The translations under genes and the position numbers were made by a program. 58,679 nucleotides of DNA from NCBI RefSeq assembly GCF_001182895.1, contig NZ_LFQR01000051.1, positions 1 through 58,679 of the forward strand, given 5' to 3'. Under the pieces are notes generated by a model. That model saw only the letters and a list, made by a program, of their open reading frames with translations. It was not told the origin of the DNA and did no database searches. Position 1 is the first letter of the stretch, and the number at the start of each line of letters is the position of its first letter. Positions 19,022-27,177 of the stretch are shown here, piece by piece. This DNA is from Frateuria defendens. GTDB taxonomy: Bacteria; Pseudomonadota; Gammaproteobacteria; Xanthomonadales; Rhodanobacteraceae.

Positions 19022-19027
19022 TAGAAT
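19022..19027 (+). promoter_or_regulatory. Candidate -10 box (TAGAAT) of the MATE gene
   Basis: TAGAAT in the context GGCTAGAATGG lies 28 bp before ATG 19056 and matches TATAAT in 5 of 6 bases. No -35 box at standard spacing was seen. The same GGCTAGAAT string precedes aceE and the LytTR gene. Confidence 0.4.
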
Positions 19028-19055
19028 GGACGGCCCTGCGAGGCCCGTCTTTCCC

Positions 19056-20471
19056 ATGAGCCTGTTCCCTTCCCTCGACCGCGCCCGCGCGGCGCGCGAG
19101 CTCGGCGCCACCGTGCGCCTGGCGCTGCCGCTGATCGCCGCCCAATTGGCGGCGGTCGGCGCCAACGTGGTCGATGCGGTGCTGGCCGGGCACCTCAACG
19201 CCCACGTGCAGGCGGCGGTGACCACCGGCGTGAGCATCTGGGCGCTGGCGCTGGTCAGCGGCCTGGGGATGATGATGGCGGTGCCGCCTTCGGTGGCGCA
19301 GCTGGACGGCGCCGGCCGCCGGCGCGAGATCGGCGCGGTGTTCGTGCAGGCGCTGTGGCTGGCGCTGGCGCTGGGCGCCGTGCTGTGGTTCGGCGTGCGC
19401 CATGCGGCGCCGCTGCTCGACCTGATCGGCGTGGTGCCGACGCTGCGCGATGACGTGGTGCGCTTCCTCCACGCGATCAGCTGGGCGGCGCCGGCGCTCA
19501 CCTGCTACTTCGCGCTGCGCGGGCTGTCCGAAGGCCTGTCGATGACGCGGCCCTCGATGCTGTTCAGCTTCGGCGGCCTGCTGGTGCTGGCGCCGCTCGG
19601 CTACGTGCTGATGTACGGCCGCCTCGGCCTGCCGGCGCTGGGCTCGCTGGGCAGCGGCATCGCCACCGCGGCCGTGCTGTGGCTGGAGGTGCTGGGCTTC
19701 GCGGTGTACGTGGCGCGCCACCCGCGCTACCGCGACCTCGGCCTGCGCGCGGGCCTGGCCTGGCCGCGGCCGCGGATGATCCTGGACCTGGTCAAGGTGG
19801 GCGGTCCGATGGCGGTCTCGCTGCTGGCCGAGGGCGGGCTGTTCGTGGCGGTGGCGCTGGTGATCGCCACCCTGGGCGAGACGGTGGTGGCCAGCCACCA
19901 GGTGGCGCTCAACGTGGCCACGGTGAGCTTCATGGTGCCGCTCGGCCTGTCGATGGCGATCACCGTGCGGGTGGGGCATGCGGTGGGGCGCGGCGACACG
20001 GTCGGGGTGCGCTACGCGGGCTTCTGCGGCATCGCGCTGGCGCTCGGCGTGCAGCTGTTTTCCTCCGGGCTGATGCTCGGCGTGCCGGACCTGCTCGCGC
20101 GGCTGTACACGCACGATGCGGCGGTGATCGCGCTGGCCGTGCAGCTGATGCGGCTGGCCGGGCTGTTCCAGTTCTCCGACGGCATCCAGGTGGCCTCCAA
20201 CGGCGCGCTGCGCGGCCTCAAGGACACCCGCGTGCCGATGGCGATCACCCTGCTCGCCTACTGGGGCGTGGGCATGCCGGTGGGCTGGTGGCTGGCCTTC
20301 CCGCAGGGGCTCGGCGCGCGCGGCATGTGGATGGGCCTGATCGCCGGCCTCAGCATGGCCGCGCTGCTCCTGTTCGCGCGCTTCGCGCACAGCGCGCGCC
20401 GTGCGCGCTGGCGTGCGCCGGCCGCGGCCGACATGACCGAGACGCGCGGAGCGGTTACCCTGACCGACTGA
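19056..20471 (+). CDS. MATE-family multidrug/cation antiporter (NorM-like)
   Basis: 471 residues with 12 predicted membrane helices in two six-helix halves. The opening RLALPLIAAQLAAVGANVVDAVLAGHL matches the MATE N-terminal region, and VKVGGPMAVSLLAEGGLF with VVASHQVALNVATVSFMVPLGLSMAITVRVGHAVGRGD marks the second half. It exports cationic drugs using a Na+ or H+ gradient. The start at 19056 gives normal length; the upstream open frame is antisense to the divergent DUF3667 gene. sppA follows after 22 bp and is probably co-transcribed. Substrate not predictable. Confidence 0.93.
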   Translation: MSLFPSLDRARAARELGATVRLALPLIAAQLAAVGANVVDAVLAGHLNAHVQAAVTTGVSIWALALVSGLGMMMAVPPSVAQLDGAGRRREIGAVFVQALWLALALGAVLWFGVRHAAPLLDLIGVVPTLRDDVVRFLHAISWAAPALTCYFALRGLSEGLSMTRPSMLFSFGGLLVLAPLGYVLMYGRLGLPALGSLGSGIATAAVLWLEVLGFAVYVARHPRYRDLGLRAGLAWPRPRMILDLVKVGGPMAVSLLAEGGLFVAVALVIATLGETVVASHQVALNVATVSFMVPLGLSMAITVRVGHAVGRGDTVGVRYAGFCGIALALGVQLFSSGLMLGVPDLLARLYTHDAAVIALAVQLMRLAGLFQFSDGIQVASNGALRGLKDTRVPMAITLLAYWGVGMPVGWWLAFPQGLGARGMWMGLIAGLSMAALLLFARFAHSARRARWRAPAAADMTETRGAVTLTD

Positions 20472-20493
20472 ACCCCCCAAGGACTTTCCGGCC

Positions 20494-22368
20494 ATGACAC
20501 CCCCGCCGCTGCGCCGCCGCCCCAATGGATTCTGGGCCTTCCTCCGTGTGATCGGACGCGGCCTCAACGCGGTGCGGCTGGTGATCATCAACCTGGTGTT
20601 CTTCGCCTTCCTGCTGCTGCTGGTGCTGCTGTTCGCGCTCGGCATCGCGGCCAGCCGGCAGGAGCACGGCATCCTCGACGGCAGCGTGCTGGTGCTCAAG
20701 CCGCAGGGCGAGCTGGTGGAGCAGTACAGCATCGAGCCGCTGCAGCGCGTGCTGAACTCGCTCTCCGGCAACCCGCCGCGGCAGATCCAGCTGCGCGACC
20801 TGGTGAGCGCCGTCGATACCGCGGCCAAGGATCCGCGCATCAGCCGCATCCTGCTCGACCCGGAAGACCTGCACGGCGGCTTCGCCGCGCTGCACGAGGT
20901 GGGCGCGGCGCTCGACCGCTTCCGCGCCGCCGGCAAGCCGGTGCTGGCGTGGGCGCCCAACCTCGACCAGGGGCAGTACTACCTCGCCGCGCACGCCGAC
21001 CGCATCCTGCTCGACCCGCAGGGCGGCGTGCTGATCACCGGCCTGGCCAACTACCGGCTGTTCTACAAGAACCTGCTGGACAAGCTCGGCGTGGACGTGC
21101 ACCTGTTCCGCGTGGGCCAGTTCAAGAGCGCCGCCGAGCCCTTCATCCTCGACCACGCCTCGCCCGAGTCGAAGGAGGCCGACGGCTATTGGATGGGCGG
21201 CCTGTGGGACAGCTACCTCGACGAGGTGGCCAAGCAGCGCAAGCTCGACCCGGCCGCGCTGCGCAGCGCGCTCGACGGCCTGCCGCAGGAGATCGCCGGC
21301 GCCCACGGCGACCTCGCCCAGCTCGCGCTCGGCCAGCACCTGATCGACGGCGTCGCCACCCCGGCCGAGGTCGAGGCGATGCTGCGCAAGGACGGCGTAC
21401 CGGCCGGCAAGAACGGCCGCGGCATCCGCCAGGTGGGCCTCTCGCGCTACGTCGCCAACCTCGAGCAGGACAGCCCGTTCCAGTCCGGGGTGGCGGTGGT
21501 GGTGGCCGAGGGCGAGATCAGCGGCGGCAAGCAGCCGCACGGCAGCATCGGCGGCGAATCCACCGCGGCGCTGCTGCGCAGCGTGCGCGAGGACCGGCGC
21601 ACCAAGGCGGTGGTGCTGCGGGTGGATTCCCCCGGCGGCGAGGTGTACGCGGCCGAGCAGATCCGCCGCGAGGTGGCGCTGACCCGCGCCGCCGGCATCC
21701 CGGTGGTGGTGTCGATGGGCAACGTGGCGGCCAGCGGCGGCTACTGGATCTCGATGAACGCCGACCGCATCTTCGCCGAGCCCAACACCATCACCGGTTC
21801 GATCGGTATCTTCGGCATGTTCTATACGGTGCCCGGCACGCTGGACAAGCTCGGCGTGCGCAGCGACGGCGTGGGCACCGGCCCGCTGGCCGGCGCGTTC
21901 GACATCACCCGGCCGCTGGCGCCGCAGACCGGCACGCTGATCCAGGCGATCATCGACAAGGGCTACCGCGACTTCGTGGGCAACGTGGCGAAGGCGCGCG
22001 GCAAGGATTTCGCGGCCATCGACGCCATCGCGCAGGGCCGCGTGTGGACCGGGCGGCAGGCGCTGGAGCGCGGCCTGGTCGACCAGCTCGGCGGGCTGGA
22101 CGCCGCCGTCGCCGACGCCGCCGCCCGCGCCAAGCTGGGCAAGGACTACCACGTGCGCTACGCCGAGGAGCCGATGGGCGGCCTGCAGCAGTTCTTCGTC
22201 TCGATGAGCCAGAGCGCGCTGGTGCGCGTGGCGCAGGCGCACGGCCTGCAGCTGCTGCCGTCCTGGCTCGGCGAGCTGCCGCCGCTGCCGTCCGAGCTGA
22301 AGCTGCTGCGCACCGCCCAGGCCGGCCGGCCGAACGTCTATGCGTACTGCTTCTGCAGCCCGCAGTGA
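20494..22368 (+). CDS. sppA: Signal peptide peptidase SppA, long form
   Basis: 624 residues, the size of the 67K enterobacterial type with two tandem peptidase domains. One N-terminal membrane anchor (about 28-52, VIINLVFFAFLLLLVLLFALGIA) leads to the domains. The catalytic dyad is Lys211 (VGQFKSAAEPF) in the first domain and Ser414 (GNVAASGGYW) in the second, as in E. coli SppA. It cuts cleaved signal peptides in the inner membrane. A 7-bp-arm hairpin (22385-22402) lies just downstream. Confidence 0.94.
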   Translation: MTPPPLRRRPNGFWAFLRVIGRGLNAVRLVIINLVFFAFLLLLVLLFALGIAASRQEHGILDGSVLVLKPQGELVEQYSIEPLQRVLNSLSGNPPRQIQLRDLVSAVDTAAKDPRISRILLDPEDLHGGFAALHEVGAALDRFRAAGKPVLAWAPNLDQGQYYLAAHADRILLDPQGGVLITGLANYRLFYKNLLDKLGVDVHLFRVGQFKSAAEPFILDHASPESKEADGYWMGGLWDSYLDEVAKQRKLDPAALRSALDGLPQEIAGAHGDLAQLALGQHLIDGVATPAEVEAMLRKDGVPAGKNGRGIRQVGLSRYVANLEQDSPFQSGVAVVVAEGEISGGKQPHGSIGGESTAALLRSVREDRRTKAVVLRVDSPGGEVYAAEQIRREVALTRAAGIPVVVSMGNVAASGGYWISMNADRIFAEPNTITGSIGIFGMFYTVPGTLDKLGVRSDGVGTGPLAGAFDITRPLAPQTGTLIQAIIDKGYRDFVGNVAKARGKDFAAIDAIAQGRVWTGRQALERGLVDQLGGLDAAVADAAARAKLGKDYHVRYAEEPMGGLQQFFVSMSQSALVRVAQAHGLQLLPSWLGELPPLPSELKLLRTAQAGRPNVYAYCFCSPQ

Positions 22369-22384
22369 CGGGCGTTTTGATGGA

Positions 22385-22402
22385 TGGACGTAGAGACGTC
22401 CA
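22385..22402. repeat. Small hairpin between convergent sppA and ABC ATPase genes
   Basis: TGGACGT and ACGTCCA arms with a 4-base AGAG loop, 16 bp after the sppA stop. There is no T-run; it may protect the 3' end of the mRNA. Confidence 0.4.
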
Positions 22403-22459
22403 AATGAGTCCGCGCGGCGCGGTGGGGCGCCCGCGCGGAAGAACGCGAGTCGGCGCGGG

Positions 22460-23290
22460 CTACAGGCTCGCCGCGTAGTAGTCGCCGCGCCGGTGCACCT
22501 GCACCGGCAGGCCGAACAGCTCGCTCAGCGCCTCGCCGGTCAGTGTGTCGGCCTTGCGGCCGTCGCGCAGCACGCGGCCCTCGCGCAGCATCACCACGCG
22601 GTCGATCTCCGGCAGGATCTCCTCGATATGGTGGGTGACCAGCAGCAGGGTGGTGCCGCCCCGCGCCAGCGCGCGCAGGCTGTCGAGGAAATGCCGGCGG
22701 GTGGCCGGGTCCAGGCCCGTGCACGGCTCGTCCAGCAGCAGCGCGCGCGGCCGGTGCACCAGCGCGCGGGCGATCAGCACGCGCCGCGCCTCGCCGGTGG
22801 AGAGGCTTGCCATCGGGCGACCGACCAGGTGCGTCGCACCCATCTGCGCCAGCGCCTCTTCGGCGCGCTGGCGCATGCCGGGGCTGACCCGGTGATCGAG
22901 GCCGAGCCCGCGCGCGGCGAAGAAGCCGGACGCCACCGCGTCGAACACCTCCAGCGGCGCGTCGCTGGTGAAGTCCAGCTGCAATGCGGGCGAGACGATG
23001 CCGAGCAGGCTGCGCAGCTCCTCCACGTGCCAGCGCGCGCGGCCGAAGAGGCGCACGCTGGCGGCGCCGTCCTTGCGCGCCAGCGGATAGAGCTGGCGCG
23101 TGACCAGTTTCACCAGGGTGGATTTGCCCGAGCCGTTGGGGCCGAGCAGGGCGGTGTGCTCGCCGGGGGCGATGGCGAGGCTCAGGCGATCGAGCACCAG
23201 GCGGGTGCCCTGCATCACGCTGGCCTGGTCCAGTTCCAGCAGCGGGGCGTCGGTGCCGTCGGCGAGGGGAGAGGCATCGGGGCGGTTCAT
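22460..23290 (-). CDS. Stand-alone ABC transporter ATP-binding protein
   Basis: 276 residues with a complete nucleotide-binding domain: Walker A GPNGSGKST, signature LSTGEARR, Walker B ALLLDEPCTGLD and switch histidine VTHH. There is no adjacent permease. A solitary ATPase with this arrangement resembles ModF/YlmA-like or soluble ABC proteins, whose roles are poorly known. It is transcribed alone on the minus strand; the next minus-strand gene upstream is a small lipoprotein 245 bp away, across a stem-loop repeat. Confidence 0.85.
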   Translation of the reverse strand: MNRPDASPLADGTDAPLLELDQASVMQGTRLVLDRLSLAIAPGEHTALLGPNGSGKSTLVKLVTRQLYPLARKDGAASVRLFGRARWHVEELRSLLGIVSPALQLDFTSDAPLEVFDAVASGFFAARGLGLDHRVSPGMRQRAEEALAQMGATHLVGRPMASLSTGEARRVLIARALVHRPRALLLDEPCTGLDPATRRHFLDSLRALARGGTTLLLVTHHIEEILPEIDRVVMLREGRVLRDGRKADTLTGEALSELFGLPVQVHRRGDYYAASL

Positions 23291-23411
23291 GCCCTTACCT
23301 TGCCTATCGGGAGCGGGCGCGGCAAGCGGCTTTTCCGCATCGGGTGGAACGCCTGCGGTGCGAGGCGGCGACGTGCTTCAAGGAAGCGCTCTTTTCAATA
23401 ACGAGCGCTGT

Positions 23412-23522
23412 CGCGAGCCCCCGCCCCTCACCGCGATCCTCTCCTCGCTCCCCGGCGCCGTCGCCATCCATGGCGCCTCCCCGCGTGCTCTGGCGAGGAG
23501 AGGAAGAAAAGCGCGGGCTTCG
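23412..23522. repeat. Long imperfect stem-loop between ATPase and lipoprotein genes
   Basis: Nested inverted segments: CGCGAGCCC near 23412 pairs with GGGCTTCGCG near 23514, CCTCTCCTCGC (23438-23448) pairs exactly with GCGAGGAGAGG (23493-23503), and GGCGCC pairs with GGCGCC inside. The whole folds as a cruciform-like element of about 110 bp filling a non-coding gap, as dispersed intergenic repeats do. Confidence 0.5.
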
Positions 23523-23535
23523 CGTGATGCCGTGC

Positions 23536-23751
23536 CTATTGCTCGGCCTGCTCGATCTGCCTGCGCTGCTCGGCCGCCTGCTTGTCCACGGCCTGCTGCA
23601 CGTCCTTGGCGCGCTGCTCGGTTTTCTTCATGTCGTCCCAGGGCGTCGCCACGCGCGCGGCCTCGGGCTTGGGGGCGGCCTGCGGCGCGGGCGGCTTGCC
23701 GGAACAGGCGGCGAGGGCGAGCAGGCAGAGCGGGAGGGCGAGCCGTTTCAT
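23536..23751 (-). CDS. Small lipoprotein
   Basis: 71 residues. The signal peptide ends in a lipobox LALAAC (Cys16). The mature part has a Pro/Ala-rich linker ([16 protein letters not shown]), then a charged helix rich in Gln, Lys and Glu (about 38-71) that may form a short coiled coil. Function unknown. GGGGAA about 7 bases before ATG 23751 supports the start; a longer frame to 23922 has no signal peptide at its start. An SDR gene begins 100 bp away in the opposite direction. Confidence 0.7.
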   Translation of the reverse strand: MKRLALPLCLLALAACSGKPPAPQAAPKPEAARVATPWDDMKKTEQRAKDVQQAVDKQAAEQRRQIEQAEQ

Positions 23752-23851
23752 CGAGGCGTTCCCCGTTGGGAGGGTTCCGAGTGTCCTGCGACGCGCCGGC
23801 ACGGGCAAGCGAGCCGGCCGCAAAGCGGACCGATCGGCTAAGCTCGACCTC

Positions 23852-24634
23852 ATGAACACGCGCATCGACGCCTGGCAGTTGCAAGGGCATACCGCACTCG
23901 TCACCGGCGCCAGCAAGGGCATCGGCTATGCCGCCGCGCGCGAGCTGGCCGGGCTCGGCGCCGACCTGCTGCTGGTGGCCCGCGACGAGGATTATCTGGA
24001 ACAGGTGCGGCTGGAACTGGCCGACGATTTCCCCGGCATCGCGGTGCGCGCCTTCGGCGCGGACCTCAGTGAGGCGGAGGAACGGCTGGCGGTGTTCGAC
24101 TGGATCGCCGATCTCGGCGCGCCGCTGTCGCTGCTGGTCAATAACGCCGGTGGCAACGTGCCCAAGGCCGCGCTCGACTACGCGCCGGAGGAATACCGCG
24201 CGATCTTCGAGCTCAACCTGTTCGCCGCCTTCGAGATGTGCCGGCTGGCGCATCCGCAACTGGTGCAGCACGCCAACGCGGCGATCGTCAACGTGGGTTC
24301 GGTCTCCGGCGCCACCCACGTGCGCACCGGCGCGCCCTACGGCATGAGCAAGGCCGCGCTGCACCAGCTCACCCGCAACCTCGCGGTGGAATGGGCGGTG
24401 GACGGCATCCGCGTCAACGCGGTGGCGCCGTGGTACATCCGCACCCAGCGTTCGGAGCCGGCGCTGGCCGACCCGGACTACCTCGACGAGGTGCTGGACC
24501 GCACGCCGCTGCGGCGCATCGGCGAGCCGGAGGAGGTCGCCGCGGCGATCGCCTTCCTGTGCCTGCCGGCGTCGAGCTACATCACCGGCCAGGTGCTGGC
24601 GGTGGACGGGGGCTTCCTGCCTTACGGGTTTTGA
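23852..24634 (+). CDS. Short-chain dehydrogenase/reductase (tropinone-reductase-like SDR)
   Basis: 260 residues, classical SDR. Cofactor motif TGASKGIG (18-25), structural NNAGGN, catalytic Ser in VGSVSG, and Tyr163-x3-Lys167 (YGMSKAA) are all present, with the C-terminal DGGFLPYGF. The TGxxxGIG pattern and Arg after the second strand (VARDEDYL) suggest NADP(H). Substrate unknown. The start at 23852 follows GGCTAAGCT, a possible weak -10 box, with only a short leader and no clear ribosome-binding site. Downstream is a non-coding region with a REP-like palindrome. Confidence 0.9.
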   Translation: MNTRIDAWQLQGHTALVTGASKGIGYAAARELAGLGADLLLVARDEDYLEQVRLELADDFPGIAVRAFGADLSEAEERLAVFDWIADLGAPLSLLVNNAGGNVPKAALDYAPEEYRAIFELNLFAAFEMCRLAHPQLVQHANAAIVNVGSVSGATHVRTGAPYGMSKAALHQLTRNLAVEWAVDGIRVNAVAPWYIRTQRSEPALADPDYLDEVLDRTPLRRIGEPEEVAAAIAFLCLPASSYITGQVLAVDGGFLPYGF

Positions 24635-24674
24635 GCGCCTGGCCGCGCTCCCTGCGAGGCGTTGCCGCCATTGC

Positions 24675-24747
24675 AGGAGTGCGCTTGCGCGCGACCGTGG
24701 CGCGGTCGCGTTGCCGTCGTGGGCCAGTCGCGCGCGAAGCGCGCTCC
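24675..24747. repeat. REP-like intergenic palindrome, copy A
   Basis: Left arm AGGAGTGCGCTTGCGCGCGA and right arm TCGCGCGCGAAGCGCGCTCC are imperfect inverted copies about 73 bp end to end, with GCGGTCGC-rich DNA between. Related elements lie at 36909-36990 and 48574-48634. Such GGAGCGCGC elements are common between genes in this bacterial order. Confidence 0.7.
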
Positions 24748-24951
24748 ACGGCGCCGGCTGTTTTCGGGAACAAGGTCGTGGGCGGATTCCGAGGCCGGTG
24801 AGATTGCGGCGCCTACCCGCAGGACAGGCCTTGGTCCTGAGGTTTCCGGCCACTCGAAATCCTCATGCTGCGGAAGCCTCAAGTCCACGCCGTCGAGGGC
24901 GCCCGGTTTCGCCGTCGGGCGAGGATGCCTGAGCCCGGCGATCGCTTCGAT

Positions 24952-24997
24952 TTGTCCACAAGCGCTGGGGAAACCCTGGGGGCAAGCCTGTGGGCAA
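24952..24997. promoter_or_regulatory. Degenerate DnaA-box-like array
   Basis: TTGTCCACA (24952-24960, one mismatch to TTATCCACA) is followed by three 12-bp-spaced imperfect boxes in the opposite orientation: TGGGGAAAC, TGGGGGCAA and TGTGGGCAA (last at 24989-24997). The architecture repeats that of 17482-17516 but with weaker boxes. DnaA binding is uncertain. Confidence 0.4.
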
Positions 24998-25061
24998 GTC
25001 GTCGATCGCCTTGGCGAGCACGTACTTGCGACGGCTTGCTCAGCTTTTGCGCAGCGTGCGT

Positions 25062-25706
25062 TCAGCAGCCCCGCAACTGGGCGCGTAGTTCCGCGTCGCG
25101 GCGTTCCAGCGGCGGGCGGTCGCTCTTGAAGGCGCGGCCCAGCTTGCGGGCATTCTCGTCGTAGGCATCGCGCAGCGCCTGGCAGGTTTCCTGCGGGCCG
25201 AGCAGGCGGCAGCTGTCCTGCGCCCAGGTGTAGGCGCCGCTCACCATCCCCGGCGTCACCCGGCCGCGGTTGGCCTCCGGCGCGGAGATGCCGCCGCCGC
25301 CGCGGTCCGGCCCATAGGCCTGCGATAGCGAGTGCTGCCAGTCGAGCATGCCCAGCGGGACGAGATAGGGCGCGGGGTTGCCGTTCTCGCTGAGATAGCT
25401 CTTGCCGTCGGTGGCCCGCACGCAGGTGTAGAGGACGGGCAAGGGCGCGGCCGGTTCCGGCGGCGCGGCGGATGGAGGCGGCACCGAGGGTGCGGGCGGC
25501 GCTTCGGGTGTCGCGGGAGCGGCGGGCGGCGGCGCGGCCGTCGTCTCGGCCGGCAGGTCGATCCGCTGCTGCCGCTGGCCCCGGGCGCAGGGCGCGTCCT
25601 GGTAGACCACGCGCCCGTCCGCCGCAGTGCACTTGTATACCGTCGTGGCGACGGCCGGCATCGCGCAGGTCAGCCACAGCAGCATCGGCAGGAGGAAGCA
25701 GCGCAT
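25062..25706 (-). CDS. Exported DUF4124-domain protein
   Basis: 214 residues. A signal peptide (about 1-20, ending AVA) precedes a DUF4124 segment: VYKCTAADGRVVYQDAPCARG, with its two cysteines probably disulphide-bonded in the periplasm. A Pro/Ala-rich linker (about 55-90) leads to a second folded part with CVRATDGKSYLSENGNPAPYLVPLG and several further cysteines, ending in Cys. Function unknown; such proteins are frequent in this order. It is transcribed toward a convergent SDR gene and may be the second gene after degV, 38 bp upstream. Confidence 0.75.
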   Translation of the reverse strand: MRCFLLPMLLWLTCAMPAVATTVYKCTAADGRVVYQDAPCARGQRQQRIDLPAETTAAPPPAAPATPEAPPAPSVPPPSAAPPEPAAPLPVLYTCVRATDGKSYLSENGNPAPYLVPLGMLDWQHSLSQAYGPDRGGGGISAPEANRGRVTPGMVSGAYTWAQDSCRLLGPQETCQALRDAYDENARKLGRAFKSDRPPLERRDAELRAQLRGC

Positions 25707-25744
25707 GCGCGGATTCTAGGCCTGGCGCCGTCGAGGCCGGGTGC

Positions 25745-26689
25745 TCAGAACTCGGCGAGGTGCTCTTCGGCGGCGAAGCCGACCACCACCGCGCCCTCGC
25801 CCACGTTGACCATGCCGGTAATGCTCATCGGCGCCTCCAGCAGGCTCACGCCGCATTCGGTGCAGGCCGAGCGCAGCCGTTCGTAGCCGGGCAGGCGCGG
25901 CAGTTCCTCCAGGTCGCCGCCGTAGCTCACGCAGACGGCCGGCACCAGCAGGCCGGCGTGGACGCGCTGGGCGACGTAGTCGAACAGCGTTTCCGCGCCC
26001 TGCTCGAAGCCGCGCACCTTGCCCACCGGGCTGGTTTCGCCGCGGTAGGCGCGCAGCAGCGGCTTGATGTCCAGCGCCGAGCCGAGCATGGCGCTGAACA
26101 GGCCCACGCTGCGGTCGCCTTTCTTCTTGGCGCGCGCGCGCAGGTAGTAGAGGTCGCGCGGCAGCATGTAGCCGTAGCTGTTGTTGGCGACGTAGGTGAG
26201 CCGCTCGCGGATCGCCGAGGGCGTCTCGTCGGCCTTGATCAGCCGGGCCGCCTCCACCACCGCCGGCGCGCTGCCGGCGAACAGGTTGCGGGTGTCGATC
26301 ACCCGCATCAGGAACGGCCCCACCACCCCGTGGCGCTCGCGCGCCTCGCGGTACTGCTTGAGCACCGCGAAGCTGGCCTTGATCACGTGCTCGTTGATGG
26401 GGCTGCGGGTGGCGGTGATGGTGAGGCAGAACACGCAGTCCTGCTCCAGCACCAGCTTTTCCAGGAACAGCCGCTGCACTTCCTCCACCGAGCAGGGCTC
26501 CGTCTCCGCCGCATGGCTGCGGCTGCCCAGCTTGAGGTCGAGGAAGCGACGGATCTCGGCCGGGTCGCGGTTGTCCTTGAACTCGGCCCCGTCCACATGC
26601 ACGGTGATCGGCATCACCGCGACCCGGTGCTCCTCGAGGAACGCCTGCGGCAGGTCGCAGGCCGCATCGATCGCCACTCCCATCCGCAT
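25745..26689 (-). CDS. DegV family fatty-acid-binding protein
   Basis: 314 residues. The opening VAIDAACDLPQAFLEEHRVAVMPITVHVDG is the DegV N-terminal nucleotide-like fold. Other conserved stretches are ITATRSPINEHVIKA (usually TxSSG-type lipid-head-binding loop, here varied) and RVIDTRNLFAGSAPAVVEAARL. DegV-fold proteins (FakB) present fatty acids to kinases in Gram-positives; the role in proteobacteria is unclear and no FakA-like kinase is nearby. Start at 26689 (Met-Arg-Met); the second Met is equally possible. Confidence 0.85.
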   Translation of the reverse strand: MRMGVAIDAACDLPQAFLEEHRVAVMPITVHVDGAEFKDNRDPAEIRRFLDLKLGSRSHAAETEPCSVEEVQRLFLEKLVLEQDCVFCLTITATRSPINEHVIKASFAVLKQYREARERHGVVGPFLMRVIDTRNLFAGSAPAVVEAARLIKADETPSAIRERLTYVANNSYGYMLPRDLYYLRARAKKKGDRSVGLFSAMLGSALDIKPLLRAYRGETSPVGKVRGFEQGAETLFDYVAQRVHAGLLVPAVCVSYGGDLEELPRLPGYERLRSACTECGVSLLEAPMSITGMVNVGEGAVVVGFAAEEHLAEF

Positions 26690-26898
26690 GGTTCGCCCCC
26701 TTGTCGTTGCGGGGCGAACATAGCAGGGCGGTGATGACTTGTCTTCGCTGCCGCTGGCACAGGTGCTGGCTGGTCTCTGTGTCAGGAATTTAGCCGCTTA
26801 GTTTTTTGCGGCTTGCGGCCGATGGCTCGAAATAAACTGCGTGTGGGCCTTATGTATTTGAAAATACCCATAAAAATTTCGAAATTAAATATGTTGTC

Positions 26899-26914
26899 GC
26901 GAATTAATATTCGC
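26899..26914. promoter_or_regulatory. Inverted repeat 1 upstream of the receptor gene
   Basis: GCGAAT and ATTCGC arms with a TAAT centre. It is the first of three palindromes within 90 bp and is a candidate operator. Confidence 0.45.
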
Positions 26915-26926
26915 CGCGATCGTGCG

Positions 26927-26942
26927 TTAATTGCGCAATTAA
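26927..26942. promoter_or_regulatory. Perfect 16-bp palindrome upstream of the receptor gene
   Basis: TTAATTGCGCAATTAA is a perfect palindrome ending 6 bp before the TTGACT -35 candidate, a position suited to an activator or repressor dimer. Confidence 0.55.
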
Positions 26943-26963
26943 TTGCCGTTGACTTTTCGTTAT

Positions 26964-26988
26964 GGACCGACTTAGCGTAAGTCGGTCC
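26964..26988. promoter_or_regulatory. Inverted repeat with 11-bp perfect arms near the receptor promoter
   Basis: GGACCGACTTA (26964-26974) and TAAGTCGGTCC (26978-26988) around GCG. It overlaps the place where a -10 box would fall for the TTGACT at 26949-26954. It may be an operator that blocks the promoter, or a stable 5' leader hairpin. Confidence 0.55.
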
Positions 26989-27177
26989 GCTGTCGATGTC
27001 GGGCTTGTGGGTGCTCTGGCGTGCACGTAATCGCAAGGGTCGGGTCTGGTGGTGTTTTTACTTATGGAATAAAGCTGGCTTTATTTTTGTGATCGATATC
27101 GAATGTCGATCCTTCGTGTCATGGCATTGGAAGCCTGATTGATTTTGTTGATGGCAATTCCTTTTGGGGAGAAATAA

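Larger units (their letters stand above)
24635..25061. other. 427-bp convergent intergenic region
   Basis: It lies between the SDR gene (plus) and the DUF4124 gene (minus), both ending here. No supported gene. It contains a REP-like palindrome (24675-24747) and a degenerate array of DnaA-box-like repeats (24952-24997). The open frames crossing it are composition artefacts. Confidence 0.6.
26690..27177. other. 488-bp AT-rich regulatory region before the TonB-dependent receptor
   Basis: No supported gene. From about 26770 to 27177 the DNA is much richer in A and T than the rest of the window. It holds three close inverted repeats (26899-26914, 26927-26942, 26964-26988) and TTGACT at 26949-26954 as a possible -35 box. 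The leader to ATG 27178 would be about 190 bases, and GGGGAGAAATAA supplies a good ribosome-binding site. Confidence 0.7.

Noticed and set aside
17721..20960. A 1079-codon open frame on the minus strand continuing past the DUF3667 start and antisense to the MATE gene
   Set aside because: Only the part up to 18953 has family features and a ribosome-binding site. The rest is low-complexity Arg/His/Ala/Gln sequence typical of the antisense of high-GC genes.
22460..23290. Treating the lone ABC ATPase as part of an exporter with the nearby MATE gene
   Set aside because: MATE proteins are not ATP-driven and no ABC permease is present. The two genes are on opposite strands.
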